A stretch of 64,000 bases of DNA from Rhodopirellula bahusiensis (GTDB lineage: Bacteria > Planctomycetota > Planctomycetia > Pirellulales > Pirellulaceae). The notes beneath the pieces were generated by a model. It was not told where the DNA came from. It ran no database searches and worked only from the letters and a program-made list of their open reading frames with translations. How positions within the stretch are numbered: position 1 is the first letter of the stretch; every line of letters begins with the position of its first letter. The translations under genes and the position numbers were made by a program. Where the stretch lies: NCBI RefSeq assembly GCF_002727185.1, contig NZ_NIZW01000007.1, positions 248,001-312,000 on the forward strand. Reading direction: 5' to 3'. This document shows, piece by piece, positions 27,782-37,077 of the stretch.

Positions 27782-29560
27782 GTGTTACGAACCCACACCT
27801 GCGGCGCGCTTCGCAAATCTGACGTTGGCTCCCCCGTGACCCTGTGCGGATGGGTGGACAGTAAACGAGACCACGGCGGAGCGGTTTTCATCGATTTGCG
27901 AGATCGATACGGACTGACCCAGGTCGTCATCGGGCCACCAGAAGCAGGCGAATCACTGATCAAGCAAGCGGGCCACGTGCCCAACGAAAGCGTGATCTTG
28001 ATCCGTGGCGTGGTAGCAGATCGCTTGGAAGGCAAAACCAACGCGAAACTTGAGACCGGCGAAATCGAAGTACGCAGCGAGCATTTCGAAATCCTCTCGG
28101 CCTCCGAAACGCCCCCCTTCACCCCCGGCCAATCCGATTTGCCCGGCGAAGACTTGCGTCTGAAGTATCGCTTCCTGGACCTTCGCCGCAAAGAAATGCA
28201 GCAGGCTCTGATCCGTCGCAGCGAAATCATCAAGTGCATGCGAGACTACTTCGCCGAGCACGATTTCATCGACGTCGAAACACCGATCCTCGGCCGCAGC
28301 ACGCCCGAAGGAGCTCGCGATTACTTGGTGCCCAGCCGTGTGCATCCGAGCAACTTCTACGCGTTGCCTCAATCGCCACAGCTCTACAAACAAATCTTGA
28401 TGGTCGCCGGTTTTGACCGCTACATCCAAGTCGCCAAGTGTTTCCGCGACGAAGACTTGCGAGCCGACCGCCAGCCCGAGTTCACGCAGCTCGACTTGGA
28501 AATGTCGTTTGTCGACTCGGAAGACATCATCGGATTGATCGACGGCTTGGTCGCCAAAACCGCAAAGCAAGTGTTGGGCAAAGACATTTCGCTGCCACTG
28601 CCTCGCATGACTTATGCGGACGCCATGCGACGCTTTGGTTCCGACGCGCCCGATTTGCGTTTCGGTTTGGAAATCGTCGACGTCACCTCGGTGGCTGCCA
28701 AGACCGACTTCCGAGTCTTCCGCGGAACCGCCGACGCCGGCAACTTCGTTCGCGGAATCAACGTCAAAGACTCCGCCCTCAAATTCTCGCGTCGCCAAAT
28801 CGACGAGCTGACCGCGTTTGTTCAACAAGACTTTGGTGCCAAGGGATTGGCTTGGTTCCGCGTCGAAGATGACGGAACGCTTTGGAGCCCGATCGCAAAG
28901 AATTTTGATCCGGAACACTTGGCGGAGATCAAAGAGTTGATGGGCGGCGAACCCGGTGACTTGCTGATGTTCTTGGCCGACACTTGGGAAGTCACCTGCA
29001 AAGGCCTGTCGGGTCTTCGCAAACGCTTGGCCGTGGAACTGAAACTCTACGAAGATGGTGAGCTGAACTGCAGCTGGGTGACCGAGTTTCCGATGTTCGA
29101 GAAGGACGAAGAGGCCGGCCGCTACGTTGCCATGCACCACCCCTTCACCGCTCCACTCGAAGAAGACCTGCCACTGCTGACCGAGTCGCCTGAGAAGTGC
29201 CGCGCCCAAGCCTATGACTTGGTCATCAACGGATCGGAAGCCGGCGGCGGAACCATCCGGATCCATGACAGCAAAGTTCAATCGCAAGTCTTTGAACTGC
29301 TGGGCATGGACGAAGAAACCGCCCGCGATCGTTTCGGCTTCCTGCTCGACGCGTTGCGTTTTGGTGCTCCCCCTCACGGCGGGATCGCCTTGGGCGTTGA
29401 CCGCTGGGTGATGCTGTTCGCCGGATTGGAAAACATTCGCGAAGTGATCGCGTTCCCCAAAACGCAAAAGGCCGCAGACATGATGACCGGTGCACCTGGC
29501 GAAGTGGACTCGGATCAACTCAACGAACTGCACCTGCGAACGGTATCCGCAAAGACTTGA
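27782..29560 (+). CDS. aspS: Aspartyl-tRNA synthetase (bacterial type)
   Basis: Class II synthetase, 592 aa, charging tRNA-Asp (or also tRNA-Asn). N-terminal OB-fold anticodon domain (CGWVDSKRDHGGAVFIDLRD), then the catalytic core: PQSPQLYKQILMVAGFDRY, motif 2 CFRDEDLRADRQPEFTQLD, the bacterial GAD insertion (about residues 280-410), VINGSEAGGGTIRIHD and motif 3 GIALGVDRWVMLFAG. Length matches the bacterial form with GAD domain. The start is GTG at 27782; the next ATG would remove conserved N-terminal residues. No gatCAB genes are seen in the window, so tRNA discrimination cannot be judged here. Confidence 0.95.
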   Translation: MLRTHTCGALRKSDVGSPVTLCGWVDSKRDHGGAVFIDLRDRYGLTQVVIGPPEAGESLIKQAGHVPNESVILIRGVVADRLEGKTNAKLETGEIEVRSEHFEILSASETPPFTPGQSDLPGEDLRLKYRFLDLRRKEMQQALIRRSEIIKCMRDYFAEHDFIDVETPILGRSTPEGARDYLVPSRVHPSNFYALPQSPQLYKQILMVAGFDRYIQVAKCFRDEDLRADRQPEFTQLDLEMSFVDSEDIIGLIDGLVAKTAKQVLGKDISLPLPRMTYADAMRRFGSDAPDLRFGLEIVDVTSVAAKTDFRVFRGTADAGNFVRGINVKDSALKFSRRQIDELTAFVQQDFGAKGLAWFRVEDDGTLWSPIAKNFDPEHLAEIKELMGGEPGDLLMFLADTWEVTCKGLSGLRKRLAVELKLYEDGELNCSWVTEFPMFEKDEEAGRYVAMHHPFTAPLEEDLPLLTESPEKCRAQAYDLVINGSEAGGGTIRIHDSKVQSQVFELLGMDEETARDRFGFLLDALRFGAPPHGGIALGVDRWVMLFAGLENIREVIAFPKTQKAADMMTGAPGEVDSDQLNELHLRTVSAKT

Positions 29561-29652
29561 TCGCCGGTTCAGGTGGATCCGGTCCCCAGCTCACCTCGTT
29601 GGTCAATCAACCGATACTTGCTACAAACATCGGTTGATGCGAGGTCGGAGCA

Positions 29653-29660
29653 GGGCAGGG
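29653..29660 (+). repeat. KOPS-type octamer GGGCAGGG
   Basis: Plus-oriented, in the gap between aspS and the APC permease gene; the left part of the double motif is degenerate (GAGCAGGG). Confidence 0.65.
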
Positions 29661-29749
29661 CACTCGTTCGTTTATCGCCGCCCGATCTCGCCGATTGAAT
29701 CTCATTTCCATCGCCGGATTGCATCATCGCCGCTAATCGCCACCTCGGT

Positions 29750-31939
29750 TTGTTTGGAGCCACCAGCGTCGGCGTCGGCGCGATCGTGGGTGGCGGGATC
29801 CTCGCATTGGCCGGAGTCGCATTCGCGACCACAGGTCCTTCGGCAATTCTTGCGTTTGGCCTGAACGGCGTGATCGCGGTTTTGACCGCTCTCAGCTTCG
29901 CCGAGATGGCATCCAAGTTCCCCGAGTCCGGCGGCACTTACACCTTCAGCCGCAAAGTCCTTTCAGTCGAATCCGCATTCACAGTGGGCTGGGTCGTTTG
30001 GTTTGCCTCCATCGTCGCCGCGGTTCTTTACGCAATCGGCTTCGGCAGTTTTGCGACGCTGCTTCTCAGCGAACTGTACGCGACGCAGGGCTCCGTGCCA
30101 CATTGGCTGGAAGAATCATGGAGCGTCCTCGCGGTTGCCCTCGCCACGACCGTTGGCATCGGTGCGATGATGACGTTTCGTTCCTCCGGAGGTGGTGCCT
30201 GGATCAACGTTGCCAAGGTCGCGGTCTTCACCGTCTTGATCGTCGGCGGATTCTGGGCGTTGACGGGCCAACCGGCCTCCAAAACCACTCAGGAATTGCG
30301 TCCGTTTCTCGCATCGGGTTGGGGCGGATTGGTCCAAGCGATGGGATACAGTTTCATTGCACTACAAGGATTTGACTTGATCGCCGCGGTCGGTGGCGAG
30401 GTCCGTGAGCCGACCAAGAACATCCCGCGAGCGATGCTGCTGTCGCTGGTGATCGCATTGTTGATCTACTTGCCGTTGCTATTCGTGCTGACCACGGTTG
30501 GCACGGATGAATCACAAAGCATCCGTGAACTCGCGGCTTCGGATCCCGAAGCCGTGGTCGCGTTGGCGGCACGTCACTACCTCGGCACCTCGGGATATTG
30601 GTTGGTCTTGATCGCCGCGGTTCTCTCGATGTTCTCGGCTCTGCAAGCCAACCTTTTCGCGGCATCGCGAATTGCTTTGGCGATGTCACGTGACAACACT
30701 TTGCCAACCGCACTCAGTCGCATCGCCGCTGGTTCAGGTTCGCCTTGGGTTTCGGTGCTGGTGACGACCGGCTTGGTGTGTTTGCTGATTCAACTTTTGC
30801 CCGATGTCGCTGCCGCGGGTGCCGCGTCGAGTTTGATATTTTTGGTGACGTTTGCGATCGCCCACTGGTTGGCCATTTTGGTTCGACAACGCAGCGTCAG
30901 TGTTCCGCCCCCGTTTCGAGTTCCCGCCTATCCTGTCGTGCCCGTGATTGGCGGACTGGCATGCTTGGCCTTGGCGATTTTCCAAGGCATCGCGGTTCCC
31001 GAAGCTGGAATCATTGCGGTCATGTGGATCGCGATTGGCGGCGTTCTGTTCTTGTCGCTCTTTGCGCGACGAGCCCGTTTGACCGACGTGTCGAACATGG
31101 CCACCAATCCCGAGTTATCACTTCTGCGTGGCAACTCGCCGTTGGTGTTGGTGCCGATCGCGAATCCGAACAATGCTCGTGCGATGATTGCCTTGGCCGA
31201 CACCTTGGTCCCCGCTGCTCTTGGACGCGTGTTGGTTCAAACCGTGGTCGTTGCACCTGACGATTGGGATCCGCGGGTCAACCACCGCCCCTCGGCGCAA
31301 CTCCATGCGGTGATGACCGAGGTCCTGCATGCGTCGGCAAGCCTCGGCGTTCGATGCGAAACGTTGACCACTGTTTCAGCCGAGCCCCTGGAAGAGATTG
31401 CTCGAGCGGCCAAACTGCACCAATGCCGATCGGTGTTGCTTGGATTGAGCGAGATCACTCCGGAGGCACGCGATACTCCACTGGAAGGATTGCTGGGACA
31501 ACTGTCCTGCGACGTCGTTGTGCTGCGAGCACCGAAAGATTGGCAACTCGACCAAAGCGAACAAATCCTGGTCCCAGTCGGCGGACGAGGTGGCCACGAC
31601 TACTTGCTCACCCGGTTGCTCAGCAGTCTGTCTCGAGAACAACAGCGGCAAGTCAAATTCCTACGAGTGATTCCGACCGACACGCTTCGTGCCGATCAAA
31701 AACGCATTCGCAAGGAATTGGATCGAACAACTCGAGTCAACGCGGGTCGGGTTTGCGAACGCGAAGTGGTGCTGAGCAACGATCCGATCAAGACCATCGC
31801 TGACCGAGCGGGCGATGCAGGATTGGTTATTCTCGGTGCCCAACGTCTTGGCCCTCGACGCAAGCTGTTTGGCGACTTCACACGAAAAGTGGCAATGGAA
31901 TCCAATTGCCCCGTGATCATCATCAGCCGCCGCGGCTAA
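29750..31939 (+). CDS. APC family amino acid permease fused to tandem universal stress protein domains
   Basis: A 729-aa chain. Residues 1 to about 440 form a 12-helix APC transporter: TM1 GVGAIVGGGILALAG, FAEMASKFPESGGTYTFSRK, MGYSFIALQGFDLIAAVGGE and PTKNIPRAMLLSL. The C-terminal 280 residues form two UspA-like domains (SPLVLVPIANPNNARAMIAL; ILVPVGGRGGHDYLLTRLL to VILGAQRLGP and CPVIIISRRG). TTG 29750 is used, but homology seems to begin slightly before it (RHLGLFG), while a stop lies at 29696 with no ATG/GTG between, so the true start may be a rare codon or a TTG-only N-terminus. Likely an amino acid or cation transporter with cytoplasmic nucleotide-sensing domains. Confidence 0.85.
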   Translation: MFGATSVGVGAIVGGGILALAGVAFATTGPSAILAFGLNGVIAVLTALSFAEMASKFPESGGTYTFSRKVLSVESAFTVGWVVWFASIVAAVLYAIGFGSFATLLLSELYATQGSVPHWLEESWSVLAVALATTVGIGAMMTFRSSGGGAWINVAKVAVFTVLIVGGFWALTGQPASKTTQELRPFLASGWGGLVQAMGYSFIALQGFDLIAAVGGEVREPTKNIPRAMLLSLVIALLIYLPLLFVLTTVGTDESQSIRELAASDPEAVVALAARHYLGTSGYWLVLIAAVLSMFSALQANLFAASRIALAMSRDNTLPTALSRIAAGSGSPWVSVLVTTGLVCLLIQLLPDVAAAGAASSLIFLVTFAIAHWLAILVRQRSVSVPPPFRVPAYPVVPVIGGLACLALAIFQGIAVPEAGIIAVMWIAIGGVLFLSLFARRARLTDVSNMATNPELSLLRGNSPLVLVPIANPNNARAMIALADTLVPAALGRVLVQTVVVAPDDWDPRVNHRPSAQLHAVMTEVLHASASLGVRCETLTTVSAEPLEEIARAAKLHQCRSVLLGLSEITPEARDTPLEGLLGQLSCDVVVLRAPKDWQLDQSEQILVPVGGRGGHDYLLTRLLSSLSREQQRQVKFLRVIPTDTLRADQKRIRKELDRTTRVNAGRVCEREVVLSNDPIKTIADRAGDAGLVILGAQRLGPRRKLFGDFTRKVAMESNCPVIIISRRG

Positions 31940-32088
31940 AGAACGAAAGAGCCGAGGTGTCATGGCGTCAATCAGCATCGTTCCGCTCACCGAGGCCCGA
32001 AGGGTCGACACAGCAATCCCATCCGAGCAGAAAGACGCTGGCAAGTCACGTACAACAGACATCGGCAAGCTCATTGTCTCGTACCTGG

Positions 32089-32337
32089 AGGTCGTGCAGT
32101 TTTTAAGTGCCGCTTTTCGGCGGATCTACACACGGCGTACCTCTCCCGAAACAAAGTTTGGGGAGAGGTCGAGCGACGCCGTTCAGGCGTACGCGAGGGT
32201 GAGGGCCGAGCATGGGAAACGGCGCGCACTTCCCTCCCCGGAATTCTCGCTGAACGCTCGCATTCCGACCTTCCCCAACTGCGTTCGGGAGGGTGATTTC
32301 AACCTTGCGAGCACGGCACTCCAAAACTGCACGACCT
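32089..32337. mobile_element. MITE-like element with 24-bp terminal inverted repeats
   Basis: Left end 32089-32112 and right end 32314-32337 are near-perfect inverted repeats (AGGTCGTGCAGTTTT, four variable bases, then TGCCG). The element is about 249 bp, has no gene, and is flanked by the 5-mer ACCTG at 32083-32087 and 32338-32342, a possible target duplication (one extra G lies between the left copy and the repeat). The interior has a CCTCTCCC / GGGAGAGG hairpin and a GAGGGTGAGGGCC segment. The parent transposase is not in this window. Confidence 0.55.
32232..32239 (-). repeat. KOPS-consensus variant GGGGAGGG
   Basis: The only minus-oriented match to GGGNAGGG left of 52.5 kb. It lacks the usual C at the variable position and lies inside the MITE-like element, so it may be a chance or recently moved copy. 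Confidence 0.35.
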
Positions 32338-32499
32338 ACCTGCTGGGGAGCCCAATCGCTTGCTGCGATTGGTTGCGCTCATGCCGACGGAGAGCCTCCG
32401 TCGGCTACAGGTGCTACCAACAAACCAGCCTAGAAAGATTCAGAACCGGACGGGAGCCCCGATTCCGCGCTGTGCGAGGCAGGAAACACCTTCGCGAAA

Positions 32500-32823
32500 T
32501 CACGACAACTTTTTTTTCAGCTTTGCGTCGGCATCATCCATCTCTTCATGTGATTTGAAGTCCACCCGGACCGTCTTCAGCCGAGAGGTTTCGCCGGCGG
32601 TGATTGCGACACAGCTTTTGCTGACGCCGAACCATTCCGCGAGCGAAGCAATGACGGCCTTGTTGGCTTTGCCATCTTCAGGCACCGCGTGAACAGAAAC
32701 CTTCAACGCTCCATCATGAAGCCCACCCACCGAAGCCTTCTTGGCTTTGGGAGTGACCCGCACGCGAAACTTCCATGTCAATCCTTCGCGCTGTCGGTCC
32801 AGTGCGACGCTCGGTTCACTCAT
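32500..32823 (-). CDS. DUF167 (YggU-like) protein
   Basis: A 107-aa protein. The family core is plain: FRVRVTPKAKKASVGGLHDG, ALKVSVHAVPEDGKANKAVI, LAEWFGVSKSCVAITAGETSRLK(T)V. DUF167 proteins are small alpha/beta proteins of unknown function found across bacteria and archaea. ATG 32823 is chosen because the upstream open frame overlaps the end of putA. The start lies 7 bp after the putA stop codon, so the two are almost certainly cotranscribed. Confidence 0.88.
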   Translation of the reverse strand: MSEPSVALDRQREGLTWKFRVRVTPKAKKASVGGLHDGALKVSVHAVPEDGKANKAVIASLAEWFGVSKSCVAITAGETSRLKTVRVDFKSHEEMDDADAKLKKKLS

Positions 32824-32830
32824 CCGCTTT

Positions 32831-35800
32831 TCATTCCTCCGCGGGTTTCGACAACGCTGCGGAGCGACGCCCCAAGTTGCCATAGCGGTGGTAGTCGTGC
32901 GAGATCGATTGCTCGTTCAAGTACCGCAGACATTCGATGCGACCATGATCCACAACCGGTTCATCAATGACCGTGATGAAGTTTCGCCCGCAAGCTCGAC
33001 GAATCGATTCTCTCGCGGGAGTCAGGGTTCGCATCCGGCTGACACCGCCCGCTTCCACTCGCTCGACCAGTAGTTCGACTGATTCTTCGATGGGATCGAT
33101 TAAACCGGGCAACCAATCAGCGGTTGTTTCGAGCATCGCCAACTTCGACCGATCCAGCTCCGACGACAACGAAAGCGTGAACTGAGTGCCGACGCAAACC
33201 GCAGCAGAAATTGCCACGATCGCATCAACAATGCTGTCGCCTTTCTCAATTCGAATGGTCATGCCATCCACAGATCGATAGCGACGAATGTTGTCCTGGC
33301 CGACCAACTGATAGGTGTCGTGTTCCAATGCAAAATCTGTTTCGTTGGCGATCTCTTGCGAGGTGATCGCACGTTCCATTCGGAACTTCTGATCTTCGCC
33401 CAGCATCTCGTCCGAATATCGACCGCGCTCAATCCAATCTCGCATGCGATCGAGCTGATCGTGCGAAGCGTCCACTTCATCCGTGGACGGTTGCCAGTCT
33501 TTGACGTGCGTGACACGCGAAAGAGCCAACACGTAATTGGGCCCGCCAGCTTTGATCCCAGGTCCGTACGCGGAAAGACCGACGCCGCCGAATGGTTGTC
33601 GCAACACGATCGCACCGGTCGTCGGACGGTTGATGTACAGGTTGCCAGCGGGGATCGATTCTCGCCAGAGCTTGATTTCGCGATCGTCCAAACTTTCCAA
33701 GCCGCTGGTCAACCCATAGCCGGTCGAACGCACAATCTCGATTGCTTCTTCCAGTCGACCGAAACGCATCACGCCCATCACCGGCCCAAACAACTCGGTC
33801 GTGTGAGTGAAGCTGCCCGGTTGAACATCCCACTTCACGCCCGGTCGATACAGCGTTGGGTTGCCGTCGATATGCTCGGACATCACCAACCAAGATTCAC
33901 CACCCTCGAGCTCTTGCAAACCGCGTCGCAGTTTGTCGGTTGGCGGATCGACCAACGGGGTCACGCGTGTGTGCAAATCCCAAGCGGATCCCACTGGCAG
34001 ACTGCGCACGGCATCCGCCAAAATTTCGCGAAACTCGGGATCGTCGAAGACTTCGTTTTCGAGCAACAACAGCGACGTGGCACTGCATTTTTGTCCGCTG
34101 TGCCCAAACGCGGAGTGCAGCACGTGCTTGATCGCCAAATCGCGATCCGCCATCGCGGTCACGATCGTCACATTTTTGCCGCCGGTCTCCGCCAACAAGT
34201 GCAGATCCGGTCGCACGTCCAACATGCGTTTCGCGGTCGATGTGCCACCGGTCAAGATCACAGTGTCCACAATCGGGTTTTTCACCAACCACTCCTCCGC
34301 GACTTCGTCGTCACAGATCACGAACTGCAATGCGTCGCGAGGAACTCCCGCGTCCCAGAATGCCTGGCACATCAACCAAGCTGGCAACAACGTTTGCATC
34401 GATGGTTTCACGACCACCGGGTTGCCCGCTGCGATGGCCGCAGCGATACCGCCACAGGCAATTGCCAACGGGAAGTTCCATGGCGTGATGACGGCGACGA
34501 CGCCGCGTGGCTCGCACTGGATTCCCTCGCACTCGTCCCAGGCTTTCATCGTCAGCGGATAGAACTCCAAGAAGTCGATCGCCTCGCTGACTTCGGGATC
34601 CGCTTCGGCAACCGTTTTGCCAGCACCCGCGACCATGCTGCCGATCCAATCTCCGCGTCTTTCGCGAGCCAATTGCGCAACCGCACGAAGCACGGCAAGG
34701 CGTTCGTCGACGGAGAGATCCGCCGCCCAGGTTGACTCACTGGAAGCTCGAACGGCCGATTCCACCGCTGGCGACGTCGCCTTCTTGTAGCGGCACGTCA
34801 CCACACCCGGCCTGGAAACATCGTCGGTTGTGAACCACTCCGGCGATACACGATCGTCTCCATCGAGCCCGTCCGCGTTGGGCAAACCAACCAACACCGG
34901 CATCACTTGGGTCGCTTGGTCGTCACACAATGGTTTCCAACGATCCAAAGTCTCTTGCGCCCACTTCGAATTGTGCGGCAAAGACCAATCCGTGTCCGGT
35001 TCGTTGACAAACTTCGTCCAGTGCTCCGCGACCGGAGGTTGCACAGGAATTTGGTGCCGGTCTTGTGTTCGCCGAGGCTGCGCCGAAACCTTGTTGCAAT
35101 CCAGCAGCGCGTCCTTGAAGCGACCTGCCAACAACTCAAAGTCGGGTGTGTCGGGCTGCAATCGATACGCGTGACGCAAAAAGTTCTCGGCACCGGTGTT
35201 TTCATCCAGGCGGCGAATCAAATACGTGATCGCATGCAAGAAGTCAGATTTTGTACAAGCGGGTGCGTACAACAACATCGCGGCATCGCGTTCAGTCAAC
35301 GCGCGACGTTGATGATTCGCCATTCCCTCCAGCATTTCAAACTGGACCGCATCAGATGCACCCAATCGCTGGGTCCACATCATGGCGAGTGCCACATCAA
35401 ACAGATTGTGCGATGCGACACCGACGCGAATGTTTCCAGCCGCCGCGGCCGTGATCAACTCCCGCAGCATCCGTTTGAAATTGGCATCGGTGTCGTGCTT
35501 GTTCGTGTAAGGCGCCAGCGGCCATCCACCGACGGATGCATGCACGCGTTCCATTTCGAGGTTGGCACCTTTGACCAACCGAATCGTCAGCGGTGCCCCA
35601 CCGGCGGCAACCCGTTTCGTCGACCACTCGATCAGGTCTCGCATCACCAAGCATGAATCAGGCACGTAGGCTTGCAATGCGATGCCGGCTTGGACGGAAT
35701 CCAAATCCTCGCGTTCCAAAGTCTCGCGTAGCACATCCGCGGTCAGGTAAAGATCACTGTACTCTTCCATGTCCAAGTAAACGAACTTGTCTTTCGCCTT

Positions 35801-36493
35801 GGAACCGTCGTCCATGTGGTTGGCGTTGCGATACAAACGCTCCAGTCGATCAGAGACCATCCGGATCGTGTGGTCTCGTGCCAGCGGTGACACTTGGCTG
35901 TAGAGCGTGGTGAGCTTGACCGAGATGCACCGAACCTCTGGCATGCGAAGGAGTTCGTAGAACGACTGCGTTCGCTTGCGTGTCTCGTCGTTGCCCAACA
36001 ATGCTTCGCCGAGCAGGTTCACATTCATCGCCACGCCGTGACGCTGACGTGACGCCAAGTGCGGAGTCAATAGATCTGGTTCCGCGGGCAGAATCACATT
36101 GGCCGTTTCGCGGCGCATCTTTTCTTTGACCAACGGCACCGCCACACCAGGCAGGTACTCGCCGAACGACTGGAATCCTTTCAGCATGGCTTGTTCGACG
36201 GGACTGAAGAACCGCGGGATGCCCTGCAAATCCAGCAGGTGAGTCATTTGGTCTGCCACGCGTGCGGGCGTGTGTGTCCGGAAGGCTTGGTCCGTCATTT
36301 CGACCAAAGTCGCTTTGTCGGCGTCGTGGCCGATCATCCGATCCAGCTCGGATTGCTGGCGACGTTCTTGAGGTGTCTGCAATGCTCGCGACTCTCGCAA
36401 AAGGTCAGCCGCCATTTCAATCGCGGCTGCGGCATCCTGTTCGGGATCAAAACCCTGCAAAGTTGACGATGGAGTTGAGTCGGGCTGATTCAA
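32831..36493 (-). CDS. putA: Bifunctional proline dehydrogenase / glutamate-semialdehyde dehydrogenase (PutA type)
   Basis: Oxidises proline to glutamate in two steps in one chain of about 1220 aa. The FAD-dependent proline dehydrogenase barrel covers about residues 90-490 (YLDMEEYSDLYLTADVLRET, VRLVKGANLEMERVH-like segment IRLVKGANLEME, GVASHNLFDVALAM). The aldehyde dehydrogenase covers about residues 560-1040: ITPWNFPLAIACGG, VVKPSMQTLLPAW, catalytic Glu LAETGGKNVTIV, catalytic Cys FGHSGQKCSATSL. No ribbon-helix-helix DNA-binding domain precedes it, so it is not the autoregulatory enterobacterial form. TTG 36493 is inferred because there is no ATG near the conserved start and the longer frame would overlap the divergent thioesterase promoter region. 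A C-terminal domain of about 180 aa follows the ALDH. Confidence 0.9.
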   Translation of the reverse strand: MNQPDSTPSSTLQGFDPEQDAAAAIEMAADLLRESRALQTPQERRQQSELDRMIGHDADKATLVEMTDQAFRTHTPARVADQMTHLLDLQGIPRFFSPVEQAMLKGFQSFGEYLPGVAVPLVKEKMRRETANVILPAEPDLLTPHLASRQRHGVAMNVNLLGEALLGNDETRKRTQSFYELLRMPEVRCISVKLTTLYSQVSPLARDHTIRMVSDRLERLYRNANHMDDGSKAKDKFVYLDMEEYSDLYLTADVLRETLEREDLDSVQAGIALQAYVPDSCLVMRDLIEWSTKRVAAGGAPLTIRLVKGANLEMERVHASVGGWPLAPYTNKHDTDANFKRMLRELITAAAAGNIRVGVASHNLFDVALAMMWTQRLGASDAVQFEMLEGMANHQRRALTERDAAMLLYAPACTKSDFLHAITYLIRRLDENTGAENFLRHAYRLQPDTPDFELLAGRFKDALLDCNKVSAQPRRTQDRHQIPVQPPVAEHWTKFVNEPDTDWSLPHNSKWAQETLDRWKPLCDDQATQVMPVLVGLPNADGLDGDDRVSPEWFTTDDVSRPGVVTCRYKKATSPAVESAVRASSESTWAADLSVDERLAVLRAVAQLARERRGDWIGSMVAGAGKTVAEADPEVSEAIDFLEFYPLTMKAWDECEGIQCEPRGVVAVITPWNFPLAIACGGIAAAIAAGNPVVVKPSMQTLLPAWLMCQAFWDAGVPRDALQFVICDDEVAEEWLVKNPIVDTVILTGGTSTAKRMLDVRPDLHLLAETGGKNVTIVTAMADRDLAIKHVLHSAFGHSGQKCSATSLLLLENEVFDDPEFREILADAVRSLPVGSAWDLHTRVTPLVDPPTDKLRRGLQELEGGESWLVMSEHIDGNPTLYRPGVKWDVQPGSFTHTTELFGPVMGVMRFGRLEEAIEIVRSTGYGLTSGLESLDDREIKLWRESIPAGNLYINRPTTGAIVLRQPFGGVGLSAYGPGIKAGGPNYVLALSRVTHVKDWQPSTDEVDASHDQLDRMRDWIERGRYSDEMLGEDQKFRMERAITSQEIANETDFALEHDTYQLVGQDNIRRYRSVDGMTIRIEKGDSIVDAIVAISAAVCVGTQFTLSLSSELDRSKLAMLETTADWLPGLIDPIEESVELLVERVEAGGVSRMRTLTPARESIRRACGRNFITVIDEPVVDHGRIECLRYLNEQSISHDYHRYGNLGRRSAALSKPAEE

Positions 36494-36649
36494 GACACGA
36501 TCCTTGACGAGAGTTTTTTTTTGGAAACGAAGATCTGAGACACGAGGTTCGCCTATCAACCATTGACGGCTAAACTTTCTGAACTTGCAACCGCCTGTTT
36601 TCACAGCGATTTCTCTATGGCATTCCGCCGGGACCCAAAGACGCCTGCA

Positions 36650-37042
36650 ATGACGACAGAATTGCCGCAACATGTGTTCCGTTTGCGAGTCCGTTACGAC
36701 GAATGTGATCCGATGGGATTGGTTCACCATTCAAATTACTTGCGGTACTTCGAAATTGGCCGCACTGAATTCCTTCGGTCGGCGGGGGGGCGGTACCGCG
36801 AAGTCGAAGAAGCAGGGCTGTATGTCGTGGTCGTCCACATCGATTGTCGCTATCGTGCCTCGGCACGTTATGATGATGAAATCGATATCGTGACACGAAT
36901 CGCTAAGATCACCGCGGCCAAGATCATCCATGAATATGAGATCCGCCGCGGCGACGAGGTGCTCGTGCAAGCGACCGTGACTCTGGCGGTGATTGATAAG
37001 AACGGTCAATTGCAACGTGTTCCCGAAGCATTGTTGACGTAA
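36650..37042 (+). CDS. Acyl-CoA thioesterase, YbgC/4-hydroxybenzoyl-CoA family
   Basis: Hot-dog fold thioesterase of 130 aa. The family motif RVRYDECDPMGLVHHSNYLRYFEIGRTE is at residues 12-39, including the catalytic Asp of YDECDPMG and the following HHSNY. Then VVVVHIDCRYRASARYDDEI and IIHEYEIRRGDEVLVQATV. YbgC-type enzymes hydrolyse acyl-CoA or acyl-ACP species and often associate with the Tol-Pal system; no tol genes are seen here. ATG 36650 gives the usual family length; ATG 36617 is an alternative adding 11 residues. Confidence 0.88.
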   Translation: MTTELPQHVFRLRVRYDECDPMGLVHHSNYLRYFEIGRTEFLRSAGGRYREVEEAGLYVVVVHIDCRYRASARYDDEIDIVTRIAKITAAKIIHEYEIRRGDEVLVQATVTLAVIDKNGQLQRVPEALLT

Positions 37043-37077
37043 AGCTTCTTTGACTCCTTCCTCCTGGTGCCCTCCCA

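Larger units (their letters stand above)
31940..32499. other. Large intergenic region with mobile-type repeat and hairpins
   Basis: About 560 bp without a supported gene. It contains the inverted-repeat element at 32089-32337 and two further hairpins: CCAATCGC-TTGCT-GCGATTGG (32352-32372) and GCCGACGGA-GAGCC-TCCGTCGGC (32383-32405). An open frame across it lacks coding character and runs through the repeats. Confidence 0.65.

Noticed and set aside
27953-29533. Long antisense ORF (526 aa) over aspS
   Set aside because: The sense strand encodes a complete, highly conserved synthetase; the antisense frame is open through codon bias only and has no recognisable domain.
31962-32558. Possible 198-aa protein between the APC permease and DUF167 genes
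   Set aside because: The frame runs through the inverted-repeat element and hairpins and overlaps the DUF167 gene; no start signal or family similarity.
33320-34735. Antisense ORF (471 aa) over putA
   Set aside because: It lies wholly within the aldehyde dehydrogenase part of putA and lacks any domain signal.
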